NCBI RefSeq assembly: GCF_014651035.1
Contig: NZ_BMWC01000005.1
Location: 1 to 64,000 of the forward strand
DNA length: 64,000 nt
DNA from: Streptomyces lomondensis
GTDB lineage: Bacteria > Actinomycetota > Actinomycetes > Streptomycetales > Streptomycetaceae
Reading direction: 5' to 3'
A program made the position numbers and the translations under genes. How positions within the stretch are numbered: the stretch's first letter is position 1; each line of letters opens with the position of its first letter. The notes beneath the pieces were generated by a model. The model made no database searches and was not told the DNA's origin. It saw only the letters and a list, made by a program, of their open reading frames with translations. This document shows positions 51,261 to 58,850 of this stretch, one piece after another.

Positions 51261-52094
51261 CTACTTGGCCGCGCCGGCGGTGAGCCCGGCGACGATCCGG
51301 CGCTGGAAGAGCAGCACCATGACCACCAGCGGAATGGTCACGACGACGCCCGCGGCCATCTGGCTGCCGAACGGCGTCTGGTAGGTGGTGGCGCCGGAGA
51401 ACTTGGAGATGGCGACCGTCGCGGTCTGCATGCCGGGCTTGTTGGTCATCGACAGGGCGATGAGGAACTCGTTCCAGGCGGCGATGAACGTGATGATCGC
51501 GGTGGTGAAGATGCCCGGCGCGGCGAGCGGCACGATCACCTTGCGGAAGGCCTGGCCGCGTGTGCAGCCGTCGACCATCGCGGCGTGCTCCAGCTCGTCC
51601 GGCATCTGCCGGAAGAACGTGGTCAGGTTCCACACCGCCAGCGGCAGGGTGAAGGACATGCTGGGCACGATCATGGACTGGTAGGTGTTGATCCAGCCGA
51701 TGTCGGTGAACAGCTTCAGCAGCGGCACGACGATCGACACCACCGGGAACATCGACGTGGCGATGATCAGTGTGAGGATCAGCCGCTTGAAACGGAACTC
51801 CAGCCGGGCCATCGCGTACGCGGTGAAGGTCGCCAGCAGCAGGGACAGCGCGGTCGTGACGCCCGCGACGATCAGGCTGTTGAGCAGCGCCCTGGTGAAG
51901 CCCTGGGCCGGGCTGAAGACGGACCGGTAGTTCTCGAAGGACAGCGGGGAGGGCAGCAGCGAGGTGCTGAAGATGTCGCTGGTGCTGCGGAGGCTGGAGA
52001 CCAGCATCCAGTAGAACGGGGCCAGGCAGTAGGCCACCACCGCGGCGATGCCCAGATACGGCAGCCACTGCCGCCACTTGGCCGTGAGGATCAT
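51261..52094 (-). CDS. Carbohydrate ABC transporter permease (MalG/AglG type)
   Basis: A 277-residue inner-membrane protein with six helices (LPYLGIAAVVAYCLAPFYWM at the start; TALSLLLATFTAYAMARLEF; VVVTIPLVVMVLLFQRRIVA at the end). The EAA-like cytoplasmic loop is EHAAMVDGCTRGQAFRKVIV, where the ATPase docks. Family CUT1. Its ATG shares ATGA with the stop of the other permease, so the pair is coupled. A basic C-terminus after AGLTAGAAK is family-typical. Confidence 0.93.
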   Translation of the reverse strand: MILTAKWRQWLPYLGIAAVVAYCLAPFYWMLVSSLRSTSDIFSTSLLPSPLSFENYRSVFSPAQGFTRALLNSLIVAGVTTALSLLLATFTAYAMARLEFRFKRLILTLIIATSMFPVVSIVVPLLKLFTDIGWINTYQSMIVPSMSFTLPLAVWNLTTFFRQMPDELEHAAMVDGCTRGQAFRKVIVPLAAPGIFTTAIITFIAAWNEFLIALSMTNKPGMQTATVAISKFSGATTYQTPFGSQMAAGVVVTIPLVVMVLLFQRRIVAGLTAGAAK

Positions 52095-53125
52095 GCCGTC
52101 ACCTCCCGTGCCTTGCGCGGCCTGCTCTTTCTCGCGCCGCCCACTTCTCCGATGAGGTCGGCGCCGAGCAGCCGGACGAAGGCGAGCGCGATGAGGAAGA
52201 CGTAGAGGAAGAGCAGGACCGCGTAGGCGGAGGCCGGTCCGAAGCGGACGTTGGACGCCTCGTTCTGGGCGAGCATCGACAGGGTCTCCACGGAGCCCTT
52301 CTGCGCGCCGATGAGGATGTAGGGCAGGTCGAACATCCGCAGCGCGTCCAGGCAGCGGAACAGCACCGCCACCAGCAGCGCGGGCTTCACCAGCGGCAGC
52401 GTGATGCGCCAGAACTGCTGGAGGGCGCTCGCCCCGTCGAGCCGGGCCGCCTCGTAGACCTCCTTCGGGACGACCTGGAGGCCGGCCAGGACGAGCAGTC
52501 CGATGAAGGGGGCGGTCTTCCACACGTCGGCGATGACGACCGCGACCTTGGCGGAGAAGCCGTCGGCGGTCCACAGGACCTGGTGGCCGAGGAGGACGTT
52601 GGCGATGCCGTCGGCGTTGAAGATCCACTTCCAGAGCAGTCCGGAGATGGCGGTGGGGATCGCCCAGGGCACGAGGATGCTGGCCCGCACCAGGCCGCGG
52701 CCGCGGAACGCCTTGTGCATGATGAGGGCCATGGCCACGCCGATCACGGTCTCCAGCGACACCGTGACGACGGTGAAGAACGTGGTGTTCCAGAAGGCGT
52801 TCCAGAAGCGGTCGCCGGCCTGGGTGAAGATGTCGGTGTAGTTCTTCAGGCCGACGAACGGCTCGGTGTTGCTGATGAATCCGGTTTTGGGGTCCAGTCC
52901 CCTGGTCCCGTAGAGGGACTCGTCGAGCGCCATGAGTGTGGGGTAGATGACGACGATGGTCAGCACGAGCAGGGTCGGGGAGACCAGCAGTGCGGCCAGC
53001 CGGCCGGAGCCGGCGGTGGCGCGGGAGCGCGGGCGCCGCGTGGCCGTGGGCCGCCCGGGGCGGCGGGTGGCCGCCGTCCCGGGCACGGCCGCGGTGGTGT
53101 CGAGCGGGATCGTGGTGTCGGCCAT
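52091..53125 (-). CDS. Carbohydrate ABC transporter permease (MalF/AglF type)
   Basis: A 344-residue membrane protein: a basic, Pro/Thr/Arg-rich N-terminal tail (about 1-40), then helices LAALLVSPTLLVLTIVVIYP, FWNTTFFTVVTVSLETVIGV, ASILVPWAIPTAISGLLWKW, VADVW and FIGLLVLAGL, ending near ALAFVRLLG. EAA loop YEAARLDGASALQQFWRITL. It starts 11 bp after the binding-protein stop and overlaps the next permease by four bases. Partner of the MalG-type permease in one CUT1 importer. Confidence 0.93.
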   Translation of the reverse strand: MADTTIPLDTTAAVPGTAATRRPGRPTATRRPRSRATAGSGRLAALLVSPTLLVLTIVVIYPTLMALDESLYGTRGLDPKTGFISNTEPFVGLKNYTDIFTQAGDRFWNAFWNTTFFTVVTVSLETVIGVAMALIMHKAFRGRGLVRASILVPWAIPTAISGLLWKWIFNADGIANVLLGHQVLWTADGFSAKVAVVIADVWKTAPFIGLLVLAGLQVVPKEVYEAARLDGASALQQFWRITLPLVKPALLVAVLFRCLDALRMFDLPYILIGAQKGSVETLSMLAQNEASNVRFGPASAYAVLLFLYVFLIALAFVRLLGADLIGEVGGARKSRPRKAREVTA

Positions 53126-53136
53126 GATCCGCACCC

Positions 53137-54438
53137 TCACTGGGCCGTCAGCTTCTGGAGGTCGGCCTGGAGGTCCTTGAGCGCCTGGGCGCTGCTCTTC
53201 TTGCCGGTGAGGGCGGCGTAGACCTCGTTCTGGATCGCGGCGGTGACGTCGCCGTACTGCACGACGCGGGGGCGCGGGACGGCCTTGGTGATGGACTGCT
53301 TCAGGTCGGGCAGGTACGGATACTGCTTGTCCAGCGCCGCGTTGTCGTACAGGTTGGCGTAGGGCGGGGCGAGGGAGGCGTTCTTGAGGAAGTAGGTGGC
53401 GCTCTCCTCGCTGGTGAAGAACTTCATGAAGTCCAGGGCCGTGGCCTTGTTCTTGGCGAAGGACGACAGGGCCAGGTTGGCTCCGCCGAGGCTGGAGGCG
53501 CCGGGGCCGTTCAGGCCGGGCAGGGGCGCGACGGCGAACTTGCCCTTGATGGCGCTCTTCTGGGCCAGGGAGTACACGTAGGGCCAGTTGTTGAGGAAGA
53601 TCAGCTTGCCGGACTGGAAGGCCTGGCGGCCGTCCTCCTCCTGGTAGGTGATGGCCTCCTTGGGGATCGTCCCGTCCTTGAAGGACTTGACGAGGAAGTC
53701 GAGGCCCTTCTTCGCCTGCGGGGTGTCGACGTCCGGCTTGCCGCTCGCGTCGGTGATCTGGCCGCCCGCGGAGTTCACGGCCTCGGCGAAGTTCACCGTG
53801 AGGCCCTCGTACTTCTGGAACTGCCCGGCGTAGCAGGACATGTTCTTCGCCTCGGGGAGCTGCTTCACCTTGGCGCAGTCGGCGGTCATCTGCGCCCAGG
53901 TGGTGGGGGGTTGGGTGATGCCGGCCTTCTTCAGCAGGTCGGTGCGGTAGAACAGCAGGCCGCCGTTGGAGCTGGCGGGGACGGCGTAGAGCGTGCCGCG
54001 GTACTTGCCGGTCTCCACGACCGGCTGGAGCATCCTGCCGAGCGGGAACTGCTGCGCGGGCAGCGGCTCGATCCACTGGTGGGCGGCGAACTCCGACGTC
54101 CACACGACATCGGTGGCCAGCACCGTGTAGGCGTCGGACTTCGTCTCCGCGTTCTGGATCATCTGCTGGCGCTGCGAGTCGGCGTCCGTGGGCAGCTGGA
54201 TGAAGGTGACCTTCTCCTTCGGGTGGGCCTTGTTCCAGCGGTTGATGATCGTCTGGACGGTGCCGGTGGTGTCCTTGCCCGCGACGTACGTGATGGGGCC
54301 GCGGCCCTTGAACGTCGCCGGTGCGGCCTGCGCGGAGCCGGAGCCGCTGCCGCCGGACGAGCCGCAGGCGGTGAGGAGGAGCCCGGCGGCGGCGATCGTC
54401 GCGGAACACCGGATCGCTCTGGCGATGCTGTTCTTCAC
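53137..54438 (-). CDS. Carbohydrate ABC transporter substrate-binding lipoprotein
   Basis: A 433-residue CUT1 binding protein. Signal and lipobox: MKNSIARAIRCSATIAAAGL then LLTAC (Cys25), followed by a Gly/Ser-rich linker. The body has the usual two-lobed family blocks (IINRWNKAHPKEKVTFIQLP, VWTSEFAAHQWIEPL, YAVPASSNGGLLFYRTDLLK, YVYSLAQKSAIKGKFAVAPL). It resembles AglE/ThuE-like alpha-glucoside or trehalose/maltose-binding proteins. First gene of the operon, divergent from the LacI repressor across 286 bp. Confidence 0.93.
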   Translation of the reverse strand: MKNSIARAIRCSATIAAAGLLLTACGSSGGSGSGSAQAAPATFKGRGPITYVAGKDTTGTVQTIINRWNKAHPKEKVTFIQLPTDADSQRQQMIQNAETKSDAYTVLATDVVWTSEFAAHQWIEPLPAQQFPLGRMLQPVVETGKYRGTLYAVPASSNGGLLFYRTDLLKKAGITQPPTTWAQMTADCAKVKQLPEAKNMSCYAGQFQKYEGLTVNFAEAVNSAGGQITDASGKPDVDTPQAKKGLDFLVKSFKDGTIPKEAITYQEEDGRQAFQSGKLIFLNNWPYVYSLAQKSAIKGKFAVAPLPGLNGPGASSLGGANLALSSFAKNKATALDFMKFFTSEESATYFLKNASLAPPYANLYDNAALDKQYPYLPDLKQSITKAVPRPRVVQYGDVTAAIQNEVYAALTGKKSSAQALKDLQADLQKLTAQ

Positions 54439-54724
54439 TGTCTCTCCTGGTCGTGACGTACCGAAGTCGTGGGTGTTCCCCCGGAATGGCTTTGGTCATG
54501 AGATTGCGTTGCCACGGCATTCCGCTGATAAAAACCACAGGTCACAGCGGGTAAGAGGCGTCCCTCCGGGGCGACTTCGATCCTGTCGAGACAACGTTTG
54601 CACGCTAGGAGTGCCCCGTCGGGAAGTCAATGCGTCGCAACGTCGCGGAAGGCAAGAATCAGGTGAGGACAGCGCTGTCACCAAGGCCCGCTGATCGCAG
54701 GGTTGCTGTGCTAGCGTCCGGCGC
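54439..54724. promoter_or_regulatory. Divergent control region of the sugar operon and lacI-type gene
   Basis: This 286-bp gap holds both promoters and candidate LacI operators. ACAACGTTTGCAC (54591-54603) has the CG-centred AACGTTTGC core typical of LacI/GalR sites, and GTCGCAACGTCGC (about 54635-54647) and GATTGCGTTGCCACGGC (near 54504) are further GCAACG/CGTTGC half-sites. The exact promoter elements are not assignable by eye. No gene is seen. Confidence 0.6.
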
Positions 54725-55786
54725 ATGCCACCAGGTCAGCGACACCCCACGATGGCTGACGTCGCCGAACGGGCGGGGGTCTCCGTGTCCACCGTCTCGC
54801 GCACCCTGCGCGGCCTGACCACGGTCTCGCCGGAGGTCCGCGCCCGGGTCGAACAGGCCGCGCGGGAGCTGGACTTCGCGGCCTCGCGGCATGCGGCGAG
54901 CCTGGTGACGGGCAGGACGGGCAGCGTCGCGGTGCTGGTGCCCACGCTCGGTTCGTGGTTCGTGGGCGCGGCCCTGTCGGGTCTGGGTCTCGTCCTGCGG
55001 GCGGCCGGCATGGAACTGACGGTGTATGTGATCCCGGACATGGCCGAGCGCAGGGCCTTCTTCGAGCATCTCCCGGCCCGGCGCAACGCGGACGCGCTGC
55101 TGGTGTTCTCCTTCGACCTCACCGAGCAGGAGACCAGGCGACTGGACAAGCTCGGCATGCCGGTCGTCTACGTCAGCCAGCACGTCGACGGACGCCCGAG
55201 TGTCTACGTGGACGACGTGGCAGGCGCCCTGTTCGGCACCCGGCATCTGCTCAACCTCGGCCACCGCCGGATCGCCTATGTGGCGACGGTGGGCACCGGC
55301 GGTTTCTCCTTCAGCTCGCAGGAGCGGCTGGTCGGTTACCGGCAGGCCCTCACCGAGGCGGGCATCCCGCTGGACGACGATCTGGTGGTCGCCACCCCGG
55401 TGGGCGACAAGCGGGGTGCCGCCGAGGCGGTCGGCAGGCTGCTGGGGCTGCGGGAGCCGCCCACCGCGGTCTTCGCCGAGCAGGACGAGGTGGCCGTCGG
55501 CGTGATCTGGACCCTGCGGGCGACCCGGATCGAGGTGCCCGGGCAGGTGTCGGTGGTCGGCTTCGACGACCAGCCGCTGGCGCAGTGGTTCGATCTGACC
55601 ACCGTGGCGCAGTCGCCCTCGGCGATCGGCCGGGAGGCCGGCGAGCTGGCCCTGTCGCTCATCAACGACCCGGGCGCGGACCGCGAGCGGCACCTCGTGC
55701 TGCCGACCCAGGTGATCCCCCGGGCCACGACCGCCCCGCCTCCCGCGCCGCGGAGCGCGCCGGAGGCCCAACTGCCGCCGGGCTGA
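54725..55786 (+). CDS. LacI-family transcriptional repressor
   Basis: A 353-residue repressor. The N-terminal HTH is PTMADVAERAGVSVSTVSRT followed by LRGLTTVSPEVRARVEQAAR with the hinge helix; the core is a periplasmic-binding-protein fold (AVLVPTLGSWFVGAALSGLG, SVYVDDVAGALFGTRHLLNL, GHRRIAYVATVG, VSVVGFDDQPLAQWFDLTTV). It is divergent from the CUT1/GH13 operon, its likely target, with an alpha-glucoside as probable inducer. It starts at ATG 54725; an internal ATG at the HTH would also give a working protein. Confidence 0.92.
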   Translation: MPPGQRHPTMADVAERAGVSVSTVSRTLRGLTTVSPEVRARVEQAARELDFAASRHAASLVTGRTGSVAVLVPTLGSWFVGAALSGLGLVLRAAGMELTVYVIPDMAERRAFFEHLPARRNADALLVFSFDLTEQETRRLDKLGMPVVYVSQHVDGRPSVYVDDVAGALFGTRHLLNLGHRRIAYVATVGTGGFSFSSQERLVGYRQALTEAGIPLDDDLVVATPVGDKRGAAEAVGRLLGLREPPTAVFAEQDEVAVGVIWTLRATRIEVPGQVSVVGFDDQPLAQWFDLTTVAQSPSAIGREAGELALSLINDPGADRERHLVLPTQVIPRATTAPPPAPRSAPEAQLPPG

Positions 55787-55851
55787 CGGAAATCAGCGCG
55801 CCCCGGCGGACGTCCCTGCCTAGACTCGGCCGAAAACGAGGGGGCTGCCGT

Positions 55852-56664
55852 ATGACCACCGGACAGAACACCGTGGGAGACGTCTTCAGCGCGGGCGCGG
55901 AGGAATTCCACCGCTGGTCGCCGACGCTGTGGGACCCGGTCGGCGAGGCCACGGCGGGCGTGGCCGCCCTGGCCGCGGGGGAGTCGGTGCTGGACGCCTG
56001 CTGCGGGGCAGGAGCGTCGGCGCTGCCGGCCGCGCGGGCCGTCGGGCCGGCCGGGCGGGTGGACGCCGTGGATCTCGCGGACGGGCTGCTGGCGATCGGT
56101 GAGCGCCGGGCGCGGGAGGAGGGCCTGGCGAACATCCGCTTCCAGCGCCACGAGGTGACCTCGTGGCCCGTGCCCGGCGACGGCTACGACGTCGTGCAGT
56201 GCGCTCTGGGGGTCTTCTTCTTCCCGGACATGGACCGGGACTCGGCCGCGCTGACGCGCATGCTGCGCCCCGGTGGCCGGTTCGTCGTGACCGTCTGGGA
56301 GAAGGGCGCGCTCGGCGGCTGGCAGTCGGCGCTCCGCGAGGCGGTCCTGACGGAGCGCGACCTTCCCGACCGGCCGCAGCGGGAGCAACTGGCCCGGATC
56401 GACACGGCCGACACCCTCGCGGCCTGGCTGACGGACCTCGGCGGGAGCGAACCCCGGGTCGTCCGGCGGCGGTTCGACGCCCCGCTGACCCCAAAGACGG
56501 GCTGGGTCCTCGCCATCGGCAGCGGCACGCGCGGGATGCTCGCCGGGCTGTCACCGGCCGCCGTGGAGCGGGTGCGCGCCGAGTTCTCCGCCCGGCTCAC
56601 GGCGGGCGCCGTCACCGACCTCGACGTACGGGTCCTGGTGGGGACGGCCCGCTTCTCCGGCTGA
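55852..56664 (+). CDS. Class I SAM-dependent methyltransferase
   Basis: A 270-residue enzyme of the Methyltransf_11/UbiE group. Motif I is VLDACCGAGASALPAARAVG (glycine-rich SAM loop, here with two cysteines), then acidic DAVDLADGLLAIGE (ribose-binding Asp), and post-I/motif II DVVQCALGVFFFPDMD. The acceptor is unknown. It starts 66 bp after the LacI gene's stop and may or may not be co-transcribed. Its end overlaps the convergent Fur-family gene by 114 bp, but that part of the Fur-family frame is probably a non-conserved tail. Confidence 0.85.
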   Translation: MTTGQNTVGDVFSAGAEEFHRWSPTLWDPVGEATAGVAALAAGESVLDACCGAGASALPAARAVGPAGRVDAVDLADGLLAIGERRAREEGLANIRFQRHEVTSWPVPGDGYDVVQCALGVFFFPDMDRDSAALTRMLRPGGRFVVTVWEKGALGGWQSALREAVLTERDLPDRPQREQLARIDTADTLAAWLTDLGGSEPRVVRRRFDAPLTPKTGWVLAIGSGTRGMLAGLSPAAVERVRAEFSARLTAGAVTDLDVRVLVGTARFSG

Positions 56665-57138
56665 CCGGCCGGCCGCGCGGGGCGGCGGGCAGGAGGCCGG
56701 GGCCGGCTCCCGCCCGCACGGCCCGCAGACGCCGGTCAGTTCGAGGGTGTGCTCCAGTTCGGTGAAGCCCGTGGTCTCGGCGAGCCGGGCCGCCCACTCC
56801 TCGACGGTCTCCGCGTCCACGGGCCGACTGCGCCCGCAGCGGCGGCAGATGAGGTAGTGGCGGTGCTCGCCGGCCGGCCGCCCCAGATACAGCCGCTCAC
56901 CGCCCTCGTCGCGTACGACGTCGACGAACCCGGCACGGTCCAGTTCGCGCAGGGTGCGGTAGACGGTGGTGAGGCCGACCGTGCTGCCGGAGTCGGCCAG
57001 CAGGGCGTGCAGTTCCTGCGCGGAGACGAACTCACGGCAGCGGCCCAGGGCGTCGAGCACGGCCCGGCGCTGCCGGGTGCTGCGCAGCCCCGGGGTGTGG
57101 GCGCGCCCCGCGGCGGCGCCCTCCTCCGCTTCGCCCAT
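56551..57138 (-). CDS. Fur-superfamily metalloregulator, Zur-like
   Basis: A 195-residue regulator. The N-terminal winged helix STRQRRAVLDALGRCREFVS then AQELHALLADSGSTVGLTTV and YRTLRELDRAGFVDVV, and the C-terminal HRHYLICRRCGRSRPVD with ELTGVCGPCG, show the two CxxC structural-zinc pairs and the H-x-H site of Zur/Fur. Family members are about 140 residues long. Here about 55 further residues (PASCPPPRAAGRSAGEAGRP and on) come from reading into the convergent methyltransferase gene and are low complexity. A box close to the Zur consensus lies 50 bp upstream, which argues for zinc sensing and autoregulation. Confidence 0.88.
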   Translation of the reverse strand: MGEAEEGAAAGRAHTPGLRSTRQRRAVLDALGRCREFVSAQELHALLADSGSTVGLTTVYRTLRELDRAGFVDVVRDEGGERLYLGRPAGEHRHYLICRRCGRSRPVDAETVEEWAARLAETTGFTELEHTLELTGVCGPCGREPAPASCPPPRAAGRSAGEAGRPHQDPYVEVGDGARREPGGELGAHPLHGGR

Positions 57139-57187
57139 GACGGCACTCCTCGGTCGACCGGCGCGTTCGTCAGCACCCCATGCTAGA

Positions 57188-57202
57188 TGAACATGGTTTT
57201 CA
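57188..57202 (-). promoter_or_regulatory. Zur/Fur-type box
   Basis: TGAACATGGTTTTCA differs at two positions from the consensus TGAAAATGATTTTCA of actinomycete Zur boxes. It lies 50 bp before the start of the Fur-family gene, the right place for autorepression. It may also touch the promoter of the GH43 gene that begins at 57342, about 140 bp away on the other strand. Confidence 0.7.
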
Positions 57203-57341
57203 CGTCGACGAGCGGCCCGGGCCACCTAGCATGTCCCGCCTGTCCAAACCGTTGACGAGGGTAAGAGCCCCACTTATCTTCTGACCGAATTCATGGCCGA
57301 ATTCACGAACCACGTTCGAAATTACGGACAGAGGGGCTCGT

Positions 57342-58850
57342 ATGCTTCCCACTTCCCCTGCGGCCGGGCGCCGCAGACCCCTGCTCCTCTGCGTGCTCGC
57401 CCTGCTCCTCGCCCTCGTGGCGGCGACACAGCCGGCGTCCGCGGCGGACGGGCGCCCCTACACCAACCCGCTCAAGTCGGCCAAGGGCGCCGACCCCTGG
57501 CTGACCTACCACGAGGGCAGCTACTACCTGATCACCACGACGTTCACCGGCGTCCTCACCATGCGGAAGTCCCCGACCCTGGCCGGTCTCGCCACCGCGC
57601 CCAGCGTCCAGGTGTGGTCGGACACCACGCCCACCCGCAACACCAACATCTGGGCGCCGGAGATCCACTTCCTGAACGGCCGCTGGTACCTGTACTACTC
57701 CGCCGGCCAGAGCGGCGTGGCCTGCTGCGACTCGCAGCGCACCCATGTGCTGGAGAGCGCCGGCTCCGACCCGATGGGCCCCTACACCTACAAGGGGTCG
57801 CTGACCGGGTCGAACCTGGCTCCGGGCGGCTGGCTGATCGACGCCAGCGTGCTCCAGGCGAACGGGCGGCTGTACCTCGTCGGCAGCGGCTTCGTGAACG
57901 GCAGCGCGCAGAGCCTCGTCATCGCGCCGATGAGCAACCCGTACACCCTCGCGAGCAGCGCCTTCACCGTGATCTCCAGCCCGACGCTGAGCTGGGAGCG
58001 GTCGGGCTCGCCGGTCAACGAAGGGCCCGAGCCGCTCTACCGCAACGGCCGCACCTTCCTCACCTACAGCGCGAGTTCCTGCCAGACGGCCGACTACAAG
58101 CTGGGGCTGCTGGAGCTCACCGGCGCCGACCCGCTGAACCCGGCGTCCTGGACGAAGAAGCAGACCCCGGTCTTCCAGCGCGACGACGCGGCCGGCGTCT
58201 ACGGCCCCGGGCACAACGGCTTCTTCACCTCGCCCGACGGCACCGAGAACTGGATCGTCTACCACGCCAACTCCTCGGCGACCGGCGGCTGCGGCAACGC
58301 CCGCACCACCCGCGCCCAGAAGTTCACCTGGAACGCCGACGGCACCCCGGACTTCGGCACCCCGGTCGCGCTCGGCCGCACGCTCCCCGGCCCGTCCGGC
58401 GAGACGGCGGCGACCCCGGCCGCGTACACCCTCGTCAACCGCAACAGCGGCAAGTGCCTGGACGTGGCGGGCGGCAGCGGCGCCGACGGCACGAACGTCC
58501 TGCAGTGGACCTGCAACGGCGGCGCCAACCAGAAGTGGCGCGTCGAGGACCTCGGCGACGACACCAGCCGGCTGGTCAACGCGGCCACCGGCAAGGTGCT
58601 GGACACCGCCGAGTGCTCCGCCGCCGACGGGGCCGACCTGCGGCAGTGGTCCTGGCTGAACAACAAGTGCCAGCGCTACCGGCTGGTCTACACGGGCGGC
58701 GACCACGTCCGGATCGTCAACGAGTCCACCGGCAAGGTCGCCGACGTCGCCAACTGCGGTACCGCGGACGGCGCCGACGTACGCCAGTGGTCGTGGCTGA
58801 ACAACGCCTGCCAGCAGTGGCGCCTCGTACCCACCGTTCCTAATCAGTGA
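57342..58850 (+). CDS. Secreted GH43 glycosidase with C-terminal ricin-B (CBM13-like) domain
   Basis: A 502-residue exported enzyme. Signal peptide about 1-35 (RPLLLCVLALLLALVAATQP). The GH43 five-bladed propeller is at about 38-345 with general base Asp51 (KGADPWL), pKa modulator Asp167 (WLIDASV) and acid Glu227 (VNEGPEPL), like GH43_26-type exo-arabinofuranosidases. A ricin-B trefoil follows at about 355-500, with three QxW-type repeats (QWTCNGGANQKW, RQWSWLNNKCQRYRL, RQWSWLNNACQQWRL). The last codons, VPNQ and stop, lie at the edge of the TnpB-type element, so the natural C-terminus may have been replaced. Likely role: cutting arabinose or xylose side chains from plant polysaccharide. Confidence 0.92.
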   Translation: MLPTSPAAGRRRPLLLCVLALLLALVAATQPASAADGRPYTNPLKSAKGADPWLTYHEGSYYLITTTFTGVLTMRKSPTLAGLATAPSVQVWSDTTPTRNTNIWAPEIHFLNGRWYLYYSAGQSGVACCDSQRTHVLESAGSDPMGPYTYKGSLTGSNLAPGGWLIDASVLQANGRLYLVGSGFVNGSAQSLVIAPMSNPYTLASSAFTVISSPTLSWERSGSPVNEGPEPLYRNGRTFLTYSASSCQTADYKLGLLELTGADPLNPASWTKKQTPVFQRDDAAGVYGPGHNGFFTSPDGTENWIVYHANSSATGGCGNARTTRAQKFTWNADGTPDFGTPVALGRTLPGPSGETAATPAAYTLVNRNSGKCLDVAGGSGADGTNVLQWTCNGGANQKWRVEDLGDDTSRLVNAATGKVLDTAECSAADGADLRQWSWLNNKCQRYRLVYTGGDHVRIVNESTGKVADVANCGTADGADVRQWSWLNNACQQWRLVPTVPNQ

